In this document: positions 16,190 through 23,136 of the stretch, in pieces
Numbering within the stretch: position 1 is the first letter of the stretch
Layout: the number at the start of each line of letters is the position of its first letter
From: an uncultured Eubacteriales bacterium
Lineage (GTDB): Bacteria > Bacillota > Clostridia > Christensenellales > Aristaeellaceae
Length of the DNA: 54,204 nt
NCBI GenBank assembly: GCA_900315585.1
Contig: OMZP01000011.1
Coordinates: forward strand, 18,415-72,618
Direction: 5' to 3'
Program-made: the position numbers and the translations under genes
The notes under the pieces: generated by a model
The model's input: only the letters and a program-made list of their open reading frames with translations
What the model was told of the DNA's origin: nothing
Databases searched by the model: none

Positions 16190-18370
16190 TCATTCGCTCG
16201 TCACCAGTCTCGCGTACACCCCTCCCCGGGCGTACAGCTCCCCGTGGGTGCCGGTCTCCACCACCTCGCCCTTTTCCAGCACGATGATCTGGTCGCAGTC
16301 GCGGATGGTGGAGAGGCGGTGGGCGATGACGATGCAGGTGATGCCCCGGTCCTCGATGGCCTTCACCACGTCATACTCGGTCTTGGCGTCCAGGGCGCTG
16401 GTGGCCTCGTCCAAGATGATGATGGACGGGTCCTGGGCCAGCACGCGGGCGATCTCAAGCCGTTGCCGCTGGCCGCCGGACAGGTCCTTGCCGTTCTCGG
16501 TGAGTCGGCCCTGGTAGCCGCCGGGGCGCTGGAGGATGTCGTCGTGCAGCTGGGCGTCCCGGGCCGCGAGGATCACCTCGAAGTCCTCGATGGAGTCGTC
16601 CCACATGCGGATGTTGTTGGCGACGGTGTCCTCGAAGAGTATGATGTCCTGGTCCACCACGGCCAGGGACCCGGTGAACACCGGGCGGGGGATCTGGGCA
16701 ATGGGCTTGCCGTCGAACAGGATCTCGCCCTCCCAGGGCCGGTACAGCCCGGAGATCAGCTTGCTCAGCGTGCTCTTGCCGCAGCCGCTGGCGCCCACGA
16801 TGGCCACCCGCTGGCCGGGCTTGATGGTCAGGGAGAAGTCCTTGATGACGGGCTTGCCCAGGGGGGAGTAGCCGAAGGTGACGTGCCTCAGCTCCACGCC
16901 GCCGGACAGCTTTGCGCAGTCCACGTCCGCGCCGATGGGGTCGAAGCGCACGTGGGGGTCCGACGGGTATTCCAGCACGTCCTCCACGCGCTCCATCTGG
17001 GTGCGCATCTCCTGGATGGTCTGGCCCGCGCCGATCAGGGTCTGGGCGGGGCCGGTGAAGGCGCTCAGAAGGCCCTGGAACAGCGCGATGCCGCCCAGGG
17101 AGAAGCGGCCCTCCATGGCCAGACGGACGCCCACGAACAGCACCATGTAGTTGGCGGCGGTGTTGATCAGCGAGGGGATCAGGCCCACCCGGGCGTTCAT
17201 CCGGGCGTATTTCACGTTCTGGGCGTTCACGGAGGCCTGGTAGCCGGACCACTTGCGGAAGAAGCCGTTCTCCGCGCCGCTGGCCTTGATGGTCTCCGTC
17301 ATGCTGATGCCCGCCAGGGTGGCGGAGGCCAGCTTGCCCTCGTCCCGCACCTGCACCCGCGTCAGGTTCACCCGGCGATAGGCCATGTACTGGGCCACCA
17401 GGATGTCCGCCAGGATGGAAGCCAGGCCGATGGCCGTCATCACGAGGCTGTGGCGGATCATCAGCACCAGGTAGAACACCATCATCACGGTGTTCAGAAA
17501 CAGCGGCGCGACGGTCTGCACCAGGGCCCCGGCGATGGCGGCGTTGGTGCCCTGGCGCTGGAGGATGTCTCCGGCCATGCGCTGGGAGAAGAACTCCATG
17601 GGCAGGCCCAGCACCTTCCACATGAAGCCGGTGCTGCCGATCACGGCCAGCTTGCCGTTGATTTTCAGGGAGTAGATCGTCCTTGCCCACTCCACCACCA
17701 GCTGCACCGCGCACAGAAGCCCCATCAGGCCGATGAAGGGCCGCAGCCAGCCGGGGTTCTGACCGGACAGCAGCCGGTCGTAGAATACCCGGGACATGGC
17801 GGGGTTGATGATCTCAAACAGATAGGAGATCACCGTGGTCAGCGCCACGAAGGCCGCCGCGGCGCCCGCGCCTCTCAGGCGCTTGCGGGCGAAGGCCAGC
17901 GTGCTCTTGCGCTTGCCGGAGGGGGCAAAGGCCTCGGTGGGGGCGAGGGTGATGACGATGCCGGTGAAGGAGCGGTCGAACTGCTCCATGGGCACCTTCA
18001 CGATGCCCCGCGCCGGGTCGTTCAGCACGGCCTTGCCGCCCCGGAAGCCGTCCAGCACCACGAAGTGATCGAAGTCCCAGTGGATGATGCAGGGGAAGGT
18101 GGCGTTTTCCCGCAGCGCGTCCAGCTCCATGCGGTAGCCGTGCACCTCGAAGCCGTGGTGCTTCGCTGCCAGCATGATGTTCTTGGCGTTGGAGCCGTCC
18201 CGGGACACGCCGCAGTCCACGCGCACGACCTCCAGCGGCACCCACTTCTGATACCAGGCCATCACCATGGCCAGGCAGGCCGCGCCGCACTCCAGCGCCT
18301 CCATCTGCATGACCACGGGCACCCGCGCCACGCCCTTGCGGAGGGGCTGCCTGATCTTCTTGGAAGGCAA
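16190..18370 (-). CDS. NHLM-type bacteriocin ABC transporter with C39 leader peptidase
   Basis: About 726 residues, starting at TTG 18370 (8 nt after GGGAGG; GTG 18379 overlaps that site). Residues 15-145 are a C39 peptidase with catalytic C28 in QMEALECGAAC, H102 in DFDHFVVLDG and D118 in LNDPARG, the triad that cuts after double-glycine leaders. An exporter membrane domain (about 165-450) follows, then the ATPase with VGASGCGKST (about 525), LSGGQRQRLEIARV and Walker B IIILDEATSALD. It would cleave and export the three GG-leader proteins encoded just upstream. It is 15 bases after the secretion-protein gene. Confidence 0.92.
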   Translation of the reverse strand: MPSKKIRQPLRKGVARVPVVMQMEALECGAACLAMVMAWYQKWVPLEVVRVDCGVSRDGSNAKNIMLAAKHHGFEVHGYRMELDALRENATFPCIIHWDFDHFVVLDGFRGGKAVLNDPARGIVKVPMEQFDRSFTGIVITLAPTEAFAPSGKRKSTLAFARKRLRGAGAAAAFVALTTVISYLFEIINPAMSRVFYDRLLSGQNPGWLRPFIGLMGLLCAVQLVVEWARTIYSLKINGKLAVIGSTGFMWKVLGLPMEFFSQRMAGDILQRQGTNAAIAGALVQTVAPLFLNTVMMVFYLVLMIRHSLVMTAIGLASILADILVAQYMAYRRVNLTRVQVRDEGKLASATLAGISMTETIKASGAENGFFRKWSGYQASVNAQNVKYARMNARVGLIPSLINTAANYMVLFVGVRLAMEGRFSLGGIALFQGLLSAFTGPAQTLIGAGQTIQEMRTQMERVEDVLEYPSDPHVRFDPIGADVDCAKLSGGVELRHVTFGYSPLGKPVIKDFSLTIKPGQRVAIVGASGCGKSTLSKLISGLYRPWEGEILFDGKPIAQIPRPVFTGSLAVVDQDIILFEDTVANNIRMWDDSIEDFEVILAARDAQLHDDILQRPGGYQGRLTENGKDLSGGQRQRLEIARVLAQDPSIIILDEATSALDAKTEYDVVKAIEDRGITCIVIAHRLSTIRDCDQIIVLEKGEVVETGTHGELYARGGVYARLVTSE

Positions 18371-18385
18371 AGACAACACCTCCCG

Positions 18386-18817
18386 TCAGTTCAGCAGGAA
18401 GCTGATGGGGCTGAGGGTCTCGGTGACGATCTCAACATCATACGTCCCCGCGGGCAGGGCTTCGGCGGCCTTATCCAATTCCGCCTTGACGATGGTTTCG
18501 CCGTCGCTTTCATACACGTAGGCCACCCTGCCGTCCTGCCCGGCCAGGCGCACGGGCATGTCCTCGCGCACGGCCTGCCCCGCCTGGGGGGTCAGGGTCA
18601 TCACGACCTCGCCGCCCGCTTGGGCGATCTCGCCCTTCGCGTCCACGGTCGTCTCCACCTTCACCAGGGCGGAGGCCGCCAGCAGGCCTGCCAGCAGCAC
18701 GATCACCGCCGCCAGCACCATCCAGACGCCGGGGTTGGTGACCCGCATGTAGTCCTGCAGCTGCTCCGGGGAGGATATGCGCTCCACGTTCTGTTTCCTG
18801 AAAAGATGGCTCTGCAT
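18386..18817 (-). CDS. NHLM-type secretion protein (HlyD-like), short
   Basis: 143 residues with GGAGG before the ATG. The N-terminus (RKQNVERISSPEQLQDYMRVTNPGVW) is typical of NHLM system secretion proteins. One membrane segment follows (31-52), then an extracytoplasmic beta-rich part, VKVETTVDAKGEIAQAGG onward. HlyD-type adaptors link inner-membrane exporters to the outside; NHLM versions are usually longer (about 240 residues or more), so this one keeps only the membrane anchor and one small domain. First transporter-side gene after the peptide genes. Confidence 0.82.
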   Translation of the reverse strand: MQSHLFRKQNVERISSPEQLQDYMRVTNPGVWMVLAAVIVLLAGLLAASALVKVETTVDAKGEIAQAGGEVVMTLTPQAGQAVREDMPVRLAGQDGRVAYVYESDGETIVKAELDKAAEALPAGTYDVEIVTETLSPISFLLN

Positions 18818-18852
18818 CGGTATGCCTCCGTGTCATTCTTATAAACGCCAAT

Positions 18853-18880
18853 TTGTGGCGAGGCTGATGCCCCGCCACAA
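18853..18880 (-). terminator. Hairpin between peptide and transporter genes
   Basis: TTGTGGCG-a-GGC pairs with GCC-c-CGCCACAA around loop TGAT. On the minus strand no U-tract follows, so it may be a processing or attenuation hairpin giving more peptide than transporter mRNA (inference). Confidence 0.5.
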
Positions 18881-18899
18881 TGCGGTTGGAAAATCGAAA

Positions 18900-19184
18900 T
18901 CAGATGAGCTTGGCGTACTTGGACGACACCCAGCCGGGCTGGCCCTTGTACTCCACCCTGCCCCAGTACACGCCGCGGCTGTCCTTCTTGACCTCGCCCT
19001 TGAAGGGGAGCTTTTCGCCCTTCTTGATGCTGCCGAGGATGCCGTAGCCCAGGCCGGGGCCCGTGCGCACGTTCAGATCGCCGGTGGCCTTGATCTGTTC
19101 CTTGCTGCTCTTGCCGCCGCTGACGGCCTCCATCTCTTCCAGATCCAGCTCCTGGATCCCGTTCAGGTTCATCTCTTCGCTCAT
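18900..19184 (-). CDS. Double-glycine-leader secreted SH3b-like protein 1
   Basis: 94 residues. The leader MSEEMNLNGIQELDLEEMEAV..GG (1-24) has the LxLxxMExVxGG pattern of C39-cleaved leaders. The predicted mature part (25-94, 70 residues) is a bacterial SH3 domain: GDLNVRTGPGLGYGILGSIKKG and GQPGWVSSKYAKLI match the LNVRSGPG and G(W/Y)VSSKYL motifs of SH3b wall-binding domains. It lies 18 bases after the second peptide gene, so it is in the same transcript. The cargo is an intact folded domain, not a short bacteriocin; a cell-wall-binding role is inference. Confidence 0.88.
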   Translation of the reverse strand: MSEEMNLNGIQELDLEEMEAVSGGKSSKEQIKATGDLNVRTGPGLGYGILGSIKKGEKLPFKGEVKKDSRGVYWGRVEYKGQPGWVSSKYAKLI

Positions 19185-19202
19185 GTTCGCAGCCTCTCTT
19201 TC

Positions 19203-19511
19203 TCAGAAGCGGACGTACTTGGCGTCCACGTAGCCGTACTTGTCCTTGGCGGGGGAGTAAGCCAGCAGGTAGCCCTTCTCCAGGAAGTTCTGGTTGACGC
19301 TGATGGTGTCGCCGTCCTTGTACTTGATGCTCATGAACGCGCCGCCGGCGGTCTTCTGCATCACCAGGTAGGTGCCCTTGGGAACGCTCACCCGGGCGGT
19401 GACGAAGTTCTTCAGGTCGTGCGCGGCGTCCTTCTTCTTGCCGCCCGCGACTTCTTCCATCTCTTCCAGGCTCAGCTCGTTGATTCCGTTGTTGTTGATC
19501 TCGTTATTCAT
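19203..19511 (-). CDS. Double-glycine-leader secreted SH3-like protein 2
   Basis: 102 residues from the ATG at 19511 (8 bases after AAGGAGG; the ATG at 19517 is too close to that site). Leader MNNEINNNGINELSLEEMEE plus VAGG ends at residue 24. The mature 78 residues start KKKDAAHDLKNF and end YGYVDAKYVRF, which resembles the C-terminal strand of SH3b domains. The RxGPG turn of the other two proteins is replaced by VSVPKGTYLVMQ, so its ligand groove should differ. It has its own promoter with a heptamer-pair operator. Confidence 0.85.
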   Translation of the reverse strand: MNNEINNNGINELSLEEMEEVAGGKKKDAAHDLKNFVTARVSVPKGTYLVMQKTAGGAFMSIKYKDGDTISVNQNFLEKGYLLAYSPAKDKYGYVDAKYVRF

Positions 19512-19562
19512 TTTCATATCCTCCTTAAATTGCTTGTCGCTGTTTTGCTTGCTTGCGGGTTC

Positions 19563-19595
19563 ATTGTATCAGATCGACCGTCACAGAACCGTCAC
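19563..19595 (-). promoter_or_regulatory. Promoter with PhoB/SARP-like heptamer pair, peptide genes 2 and 1
   Basis: On the minus strand the -10 is TACAAT (19563-19568). Nine bases upstream are two heptamers, on the plus strand CCGTCAC (19578-19584) and CCGTCAC (19589-19595), separated by AGAA, an 11-bp period. The pair occupies the -35 position, as in PhoB- or SARP-activated promoters. Confidence 0.75.
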
Positions 19596-19604
19596 ACGCT
19601 CGTG

Positions 19605-19925
19605 TCAGTTCCAACAGCCCTCGCAGTGCTTGGAGCAGACCCAGCCTTCCACGAACTTGTTCTGGCTGACGCCGACGATCACCTTGCACCAGAAGTAGCC
19701 GTTTTCGTCCCGGACGATCTTCTTGCTCACCACGGCCACCTCGTCCAGGTAGCCCAGCTGCGCCACGACGCCGAACTCCTTGCCCGGGCCCTTGCGCACG
19801 TTCACGTTCTTGGCCAGGGAGCGCACGAAGGGACGCTTCTTGCCGCCGGTGACCTGCTCCATATCGTCCAGGCTCAGCTCTTCCACGCTCTGCTCGAGTT
19901 CCTCAAAGAAGCTCCTGTTTTCCAT
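19605..19925 (-). CDS. Double-glycine-leader secreted SH3b-like protein 3, cysteine-containing
   Basis: 106 residues from the ATG at 19925, after AAGGAGGACACAGAAT; the longer frame to 20000 crosses the promoter and was rejected. Leader MENRSFFEELEQSVEELSL then DDMEQVTGG ends at residue 28. The mature 78 residues contain NVNVRKGPGKEFGVV and VEGWVCSKHCEGCWN, again the SH3b motifs. It has four Cys (WCK, WVC, KHC, EGC) clustered toward the C-terminus, which could form disulfides or bind metal outside the cell. The other two proteins have no Cys in the mature part. Confidence 0.87.
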   Translation of the reverse strand: MENRSFFEELEQSVEELSLDDMEQVTGGKKRPFVRSLAKNVNVRKGPGKEFGVVAQLGYLDEVAVVSKKIVRDENGYFWCKVIVGVSQNKFVEGWVCSKHCEGCWN

Positions 19926-19988
19926 ATTCTGTGTCCTCCTTGTGCGTTTGACGCGGATTTGTTTGCGTTTGTTCCCGTTGACAATGGC

Positions 19989-20021
19989 ATTATATCCCAT
20001 GAAGCATCACAGAACTGTCAC
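19989..20021 (-). promoter_or_regulatory. Promoter with PhoB/SARP-like heptamer pair, peptide gene 3
   Basis: The -10 TATAAT (minus strand, 19989-19994) is preceded, nine bases away, by heptamers that read GCATCAC (20004-20010) and CTGTCAC (20015-20021) on the plus strand, with the same AGAA spacer as at the other peptide promoter. The arrangement and distances are identical at both sites. The remainder of the gap up to 20198 shows no gene. Confidence 0.75.
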
Positions 20022-20198
20022 ACCCTTTTTTGCCCCGGGGAAGGACCGCCATATGTGATTATAATATAGAAACGCGCCGGTTTTCAAGGGAATCGGGGCC
20101 CTCCGGCGCAGATTTCACGGCTTTGCCACCTTCTGTTCATGAAAGCGCCCAACCTCTGATTTTGGTGGGTTGGCCGGTCATATTTTTGTCATATTTGG

Positions 20199-20227
20199 TT
20201 GAAAAAGCGATCCTGATCGGGTATAAT
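20199..20227 (+). promoter_or_regulatory. Sigma-A promoter of the PfkB kinase gene
   Basis: TTGAAA (20199-20204), a 17-bp spacer and TATAAT (20222-20227), 43 bases before the ATG. Confidence 0.88.
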
Positions 20228-20270
20228 AGGGACAGGAAACCGTTCTACAAAAGCAGATGGAGGTGCGCCT

Positions 20271-21176
20271 ATGCTGGTGGTCGGCGCGGTGTTCGTGGAT
20301 GTGAAGGGCTTTGCCCGGGAGAACTATATGCCGCTGGAGCGCAACGTGGGGGACGTGCAGCTGGCCGCCGGAGGCGTTTGCCGCAACGTGGCGGAGAACC
20401 TGGTGAAGCTGGGCCGGGAGGCGCGGTTCGTGAGCATGGTGGACGACAATGCCATGGGCCGCGAGGTGCGGGAGAACCTGGCCGCGCTGGGCGTGAACGT
20501 GGAGCACGTGATCGCCGCCCCCAAGGGCATGGGCATGTGGCTGGCGATCCTGGACGAGCACGGGAACCTGGCCGGGTCCATCTCCCGCCAGCCGGACTTC
20601 TCCACCCTGGAGGCCTACCTGAAGGAAAACGGCGACGCCATCATGGCCACCGCCGACGGCGTGGCGCTGGAATTTGACATGAACGCCGAGATCTCCAAAA
20701 GGGTGATGGCCCTGGCGAAGAAGCACAAGAAGCCGGTGTATTCCATCGTGGGGAACATGGGCGTGATATTGCAGCACCCGGAATTTTTGCACGACGTGAC
20801 CTGCTTCATCTGCAACGAGATGGAGGCCGGGCGGCTGTTCCGGGAGGATTTGACCCAGCTTGCGCCGGAGGCCATGCTGGAGGCGCTGAAGCGGGGCTCC
20901 GCCGTGGCGGGCATCCCGGCCATGGTGATCACCATGGGGCCTCAAGGCGCGGTGTACGTGGACAACGTCACCGGCGAGTTCGGCTACTGCCCGCCCATGG
21001 ACGTGCCCGTGGTGGACACCACCGGCGCCGGCGACGCCTTCTTCTCCGCCGCCGTGGCCGCTCTGATGAGCGGCGCGCCCCTGTCCCAGGCCGTGCAGGA
21101 GGGCACCCGCCTCGCCGCCCAGACGCTGCAGGTCGAGGGAAGCTGCGCGAAAGAGGGATTAGGGAAGAGGGATTAG
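20271..21176 (+). CDS. PfkB-family carbohydrate kinase, pseudouridine-kinase-like
   Basis: 301 residues, GGAGGTGCGCCT before the ATG. Ribokinase-family fold: substrate-side motif GGVCRNVAENLVKLG (34-48), as in pseudouridine kinases, and C-terminal DTTGAGDAFFSAA (about 250) with the catalytic Asp and anion hole. It would phosphorylate a sugar or nucleoside with ATP in the cytoplasm. No pseudouridine-5-phosphate glycosidase gene is adjacent, so the substrate is tentative. The last residues (KEGLGKRD) and the TAG stop are encoded by the GGGATTAGGG repeat of the following island, so the natural C-terminus was probably replaced. Confidence 0.85.
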   Translation: MLVVGAVFVDVKGFARENYMPLERNVGDVQLAAGGVCRNVAENLVKLGREARFVSMVDDNAMGREVRENLAALGVNVEHVIAAPKGMGMWLAILDEHGNLAGSISRQPDFSTLEAYLKENGDAIMATADGVALEFDMNAEISKRVMALAKKHKKPVYSIVGNMGVILQHPEFLHDVTCFICNEMEAGRLFREDLTQLAPEAMLEALKRGSAVAGIPAMVITMGPQGAVYVDNVTGEFGYCPPMDVPVVDTTGAGDAFFSAAVAALMSGAPLSQAVQEGTRLAAQTLQVEGSCAKEGLGKRD

Positions 21177-21515
21177 GGAAGAGGGATTAGGGATTAGGGA
21201 TTAGGGACTAGGGAACAGGGACATCGAGCGCCCGGAAAACAATCCAGTGGATTGTTTTCAGCGAGATGGGGCCGGCAGGCCCATAGGGAACAGGAATAGT
21301 GAGAGCGGCAGATGCTGCAAGTTCAATCATTATGTGATTCTTTGCCAAACGCGCAGATCCTTCGCTTCGCTCAGGATGACAGGCTTCTATCGTTGTCATC
21401 CTGAGCGAAGCGAAGGATCTGTACGTATTGTAAGGGGCCACAACATATTCAGGGCATCCGCCTTGGCCGTTCCCAGGCCATTCCTGTTCCCTAGTCCCTG
21501 TTCCCTAATCCCTCT
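21153..21515. repeat. Repeat island with GGGATTAGGG arms
   Basis: Between the PfkB and cysteine desulfurase genes. Left arm 21153-21220 is tandem GGGATTAGGG/GGGAAGAGG/GGGAACAGGG; right arm 21481-21515 is the inverted version (CCCTGTTCCCTAGTCCC). The arms overlap the 3-prime ends of both genes. Inside is the perfect family A inverted pair. No gene is seen in the 314-base gap. Confidence 0.88.
21355..21420. repeat. Family A repeat as perfect 27-bp inverted pair
   Basis: Arms at 21355-21381 and 21394-21420 are exact complements over 27 bases (outer AGATCCTTCGC, inner ATGACA), with a 12-base loop. It is the complete form of the repeat seen singly at 15-46, 47605-47630 and 54182-54204. Confidence 0.92.
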
Positions 21516-22606
21516 CCATACACCGCTTCCATCGCCGCCGCCGCTGTCCTCATCGCTTCCGCCGTCGTGCTCCGGCCGACGCTGACGCGGAGGACGCAGG
21601 CGGCGTCCGCTTCGCCGAGGCCCATGGCGCGATAGACGTGGCTGGGCCCCTTTTCACGGGTGGCGCAGGCGGCCCCGCCGGAGACCTCGATGCCCCGCAG
21701 GTCCAACTCGGCGATGGCCCTCTCGGAGGGCAGCCCCGGCATAAGGATCGCGGCGACGCCGGGGAGCCGGGGCGCGTCCTTCCCCAGCAGGCGGCAGGCG
21801 GGAATGCTTTTGCGCACGTCGGCCATGAACCCGTCCAGCAGCGCCCGCTGGCGCGTCGCTTCCGCCGCCATGTCCGCCCGGGCCAGCTCCGCCGCCACCC
21901 TCAGGCCGCAGATGGCGGGCAGGTTTTCCGTCCCGGCCCGCAGGCCCAGCTCCTGCCCGCCGCCCAGCATCAGCGGCGGCACCCGGACGCCCTGGCGCAC
22001 CCAGAGCGCGCCCACGCCCCGGGGCCCGTACAGCTTGTGGCCGGACAGGCTCAGCAGGTCCGCCTTCAGCGCCTTCACGTCCACGGGGATGTGGCCGAAG
22101 GCCTGCACCGCGTCGCAGTGGAGGGGGATGCGCCGCGCCCGCGTCAGCTCGCCGATGGCGGCGACGGGCTGGAGCACGCCGGTCTCGTTGTTGGCCAGCT
22201 GCACGCTGACGAGGCGGGTGTCCGGGCGAATGGCCCTCGCCACCGCCTCCGGCGAGACGCGCCCGTCCCCGTCCGGCGGCACCAGCGTCACCTCGGCGCA
22301 CAGGGCCTTCGCCGCGTTCAGCACCGAGGCGTGCTCGATGGCGGAGACGACGGCGTGGCCGCCCCGGGCCAGGGCCAGCGCCTGGTTGTTGGCCTCGGTG
22401 CCGCCGGAGGTGAACACGATCTCCTGGGGCGCGGCGTTCAGCATCTCCGCCAGGGCGCTTCGCGCCTCGCGCAGCTCCCGGCGGGCCGCTCCGGCGGAGG
22501 CATAGGCCGCGCTGGGGTTGCGCCAGGTCTCCCGGGCGCATTGCGCCATGGCGGCGAGCACCCGCTCGTCCGTCGGCGTCGTGGCGGCGTGGTCAAGGTA
22601 GATCAT
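21491..22606 (-). CDS. Cysteine desulfurase, NifS/IscS family
   Basis: 371 residues from the ATG at 22606, after GGGAGGTGCC. PLP-dependent enzyme taking sulfur from cysteine for Fe-S clusters or tRNA thiolation. It begins MIYLDHAATTPTDERV; the PLP lysine lies in LSGHKLYGPRG (about 188); the catalytic loop Cys lies in GGAACATREKGPSHV (about 309). No iscU or mnmA neighbour is present. The last residues (GEGLGNRD) and stop codon come from the tandem repeats of the adjoining island, mirroring the PfkB gene. The promoter (TGTTATAAT, 22628-22636) touches another island, whose arm occupies its -35 region. Confidence 0.9.
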   Translation of the reverse strand: MIYLDHAATTPTDERVLAAMAQCARETWRNPSAAYASAGAARRELREARSALAEMLNAAPQEIVFTSGGTEANNQALALARGGHAVVSAIEHASVLNAAKALCAEVTLVPPDGDGRVSPEAVARAIRPDTRLVSVQLANNETGVLQPVAAIGELTRARRIPLHCDAVQAFGHIPVDVKALKADLLSLSGHKLYGPRGVGALWVRQGVRVPPLMLGGGQELGLRAGTENLPAICGLRVAAELARADMAAEATRQRALLDGFMADVRKSIPACRLLGKDAPRLPGVAAILMPGLPSERAIAELDLRGIEVSGGAACATREKGPSHVYRAMGLGEADAACVLRVSVGRSTTAEAMRTAAAAMEAVYGEGLGNRD

Positions 22607-22627
22607 GGTTGGCACCTCCCGGAATCT

Positions 22628-22636
22628 ATTATAACA
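22628..22636 (-). promoter_or_regulatory. Extended -10 of the cysteine desulfurase promoter
   Basis: The minus strand reads TGTTATAAT, about 22 bases before the ATG. The would-be -35 region (about 22651) lies inside the tandem repeat arm of the neighbouring island, so no normal -35 is present. Confidence 0.6.
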
Positions 22637-22647
22637 CATTACGGGGC

Positions 22648-23131
22648 GAGTGTGGAGAGTGGAGTGTGGAGTGGATTTGTTTGATTCAAGGGGGACCGGA
22701 TTGCCACGTCATTGCGAGGAGGGCTTTAGCCCGACGTGGCAATCCGGGTCCGGGTTTGGGGCGGGTGCCGCAACGGCGCCCCTACAGCCACGGACGCGCG
22801 GCAGCATCGCCTTCCCCAGTGCCGAGCGAAGCGAGGCTGAGGGTCCTGCACACCGGCTGTGCGGGCCCGAAACCCGCGACCGAGCGCAGCGACAGGCGCG
22901 GGGCGATTCAGGGGAAGGTGGCGCGCAGCGCCGGAAGAGGTCGTTCCCATTCCCGGACGCCATGAATGGCGTCCCTACGGGCGTATCTGCAACCCCAGCG
23001 GCTATTCCTATTGCCTATTCCCTATTGCCTATTGCCTATTCCCGCGCCCCGTCATTGCGAGGCGGCAGGCCGTGGCAATCCGGGTCCCCTGCATTCTTGA
23101 ACTCCACACTCCACTCTCCACACTCCACACT
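22648..23131. repeat. Composite repeat island with nested repeats
   Basis: Fills the 530-base gap between the cysteine desulfurase and YitT genes. Outer arms are GTGGAGAGTGGAG-type (22648-22674) and inverted ACTCCACACTCC-type (23100-23131) tandem blocks. Inside are a 15-bp perfect inverted pair, CCGGATTGCCACGTC at 22696-22710 with its complement at 22733-22747, a second copy of that family at 23050-23090, family B fragments at 22811-22935, and tandem CCTATTG units at 23003-23042. No gene is supported. Confidence 0.85.
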
Positions 23132-23136
23132 TTCCC

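Noticed and set aside
18900..19925. Lanthipeptide or other modified-peptide precursors
   Set aside because: No LanM, LanB/C, YcaO, radical SAM or nitrile hydratase-like maturase lies nearby, and the mature parts look like whole SH3 domains.
21153..21220. Telomere-like GGGATTAGGG tract
   Set aside because: It resembles a telomere repeat only in sequence; it is short, mixed with other units and inverted on the far side of an internal gap, so it is an island arm.
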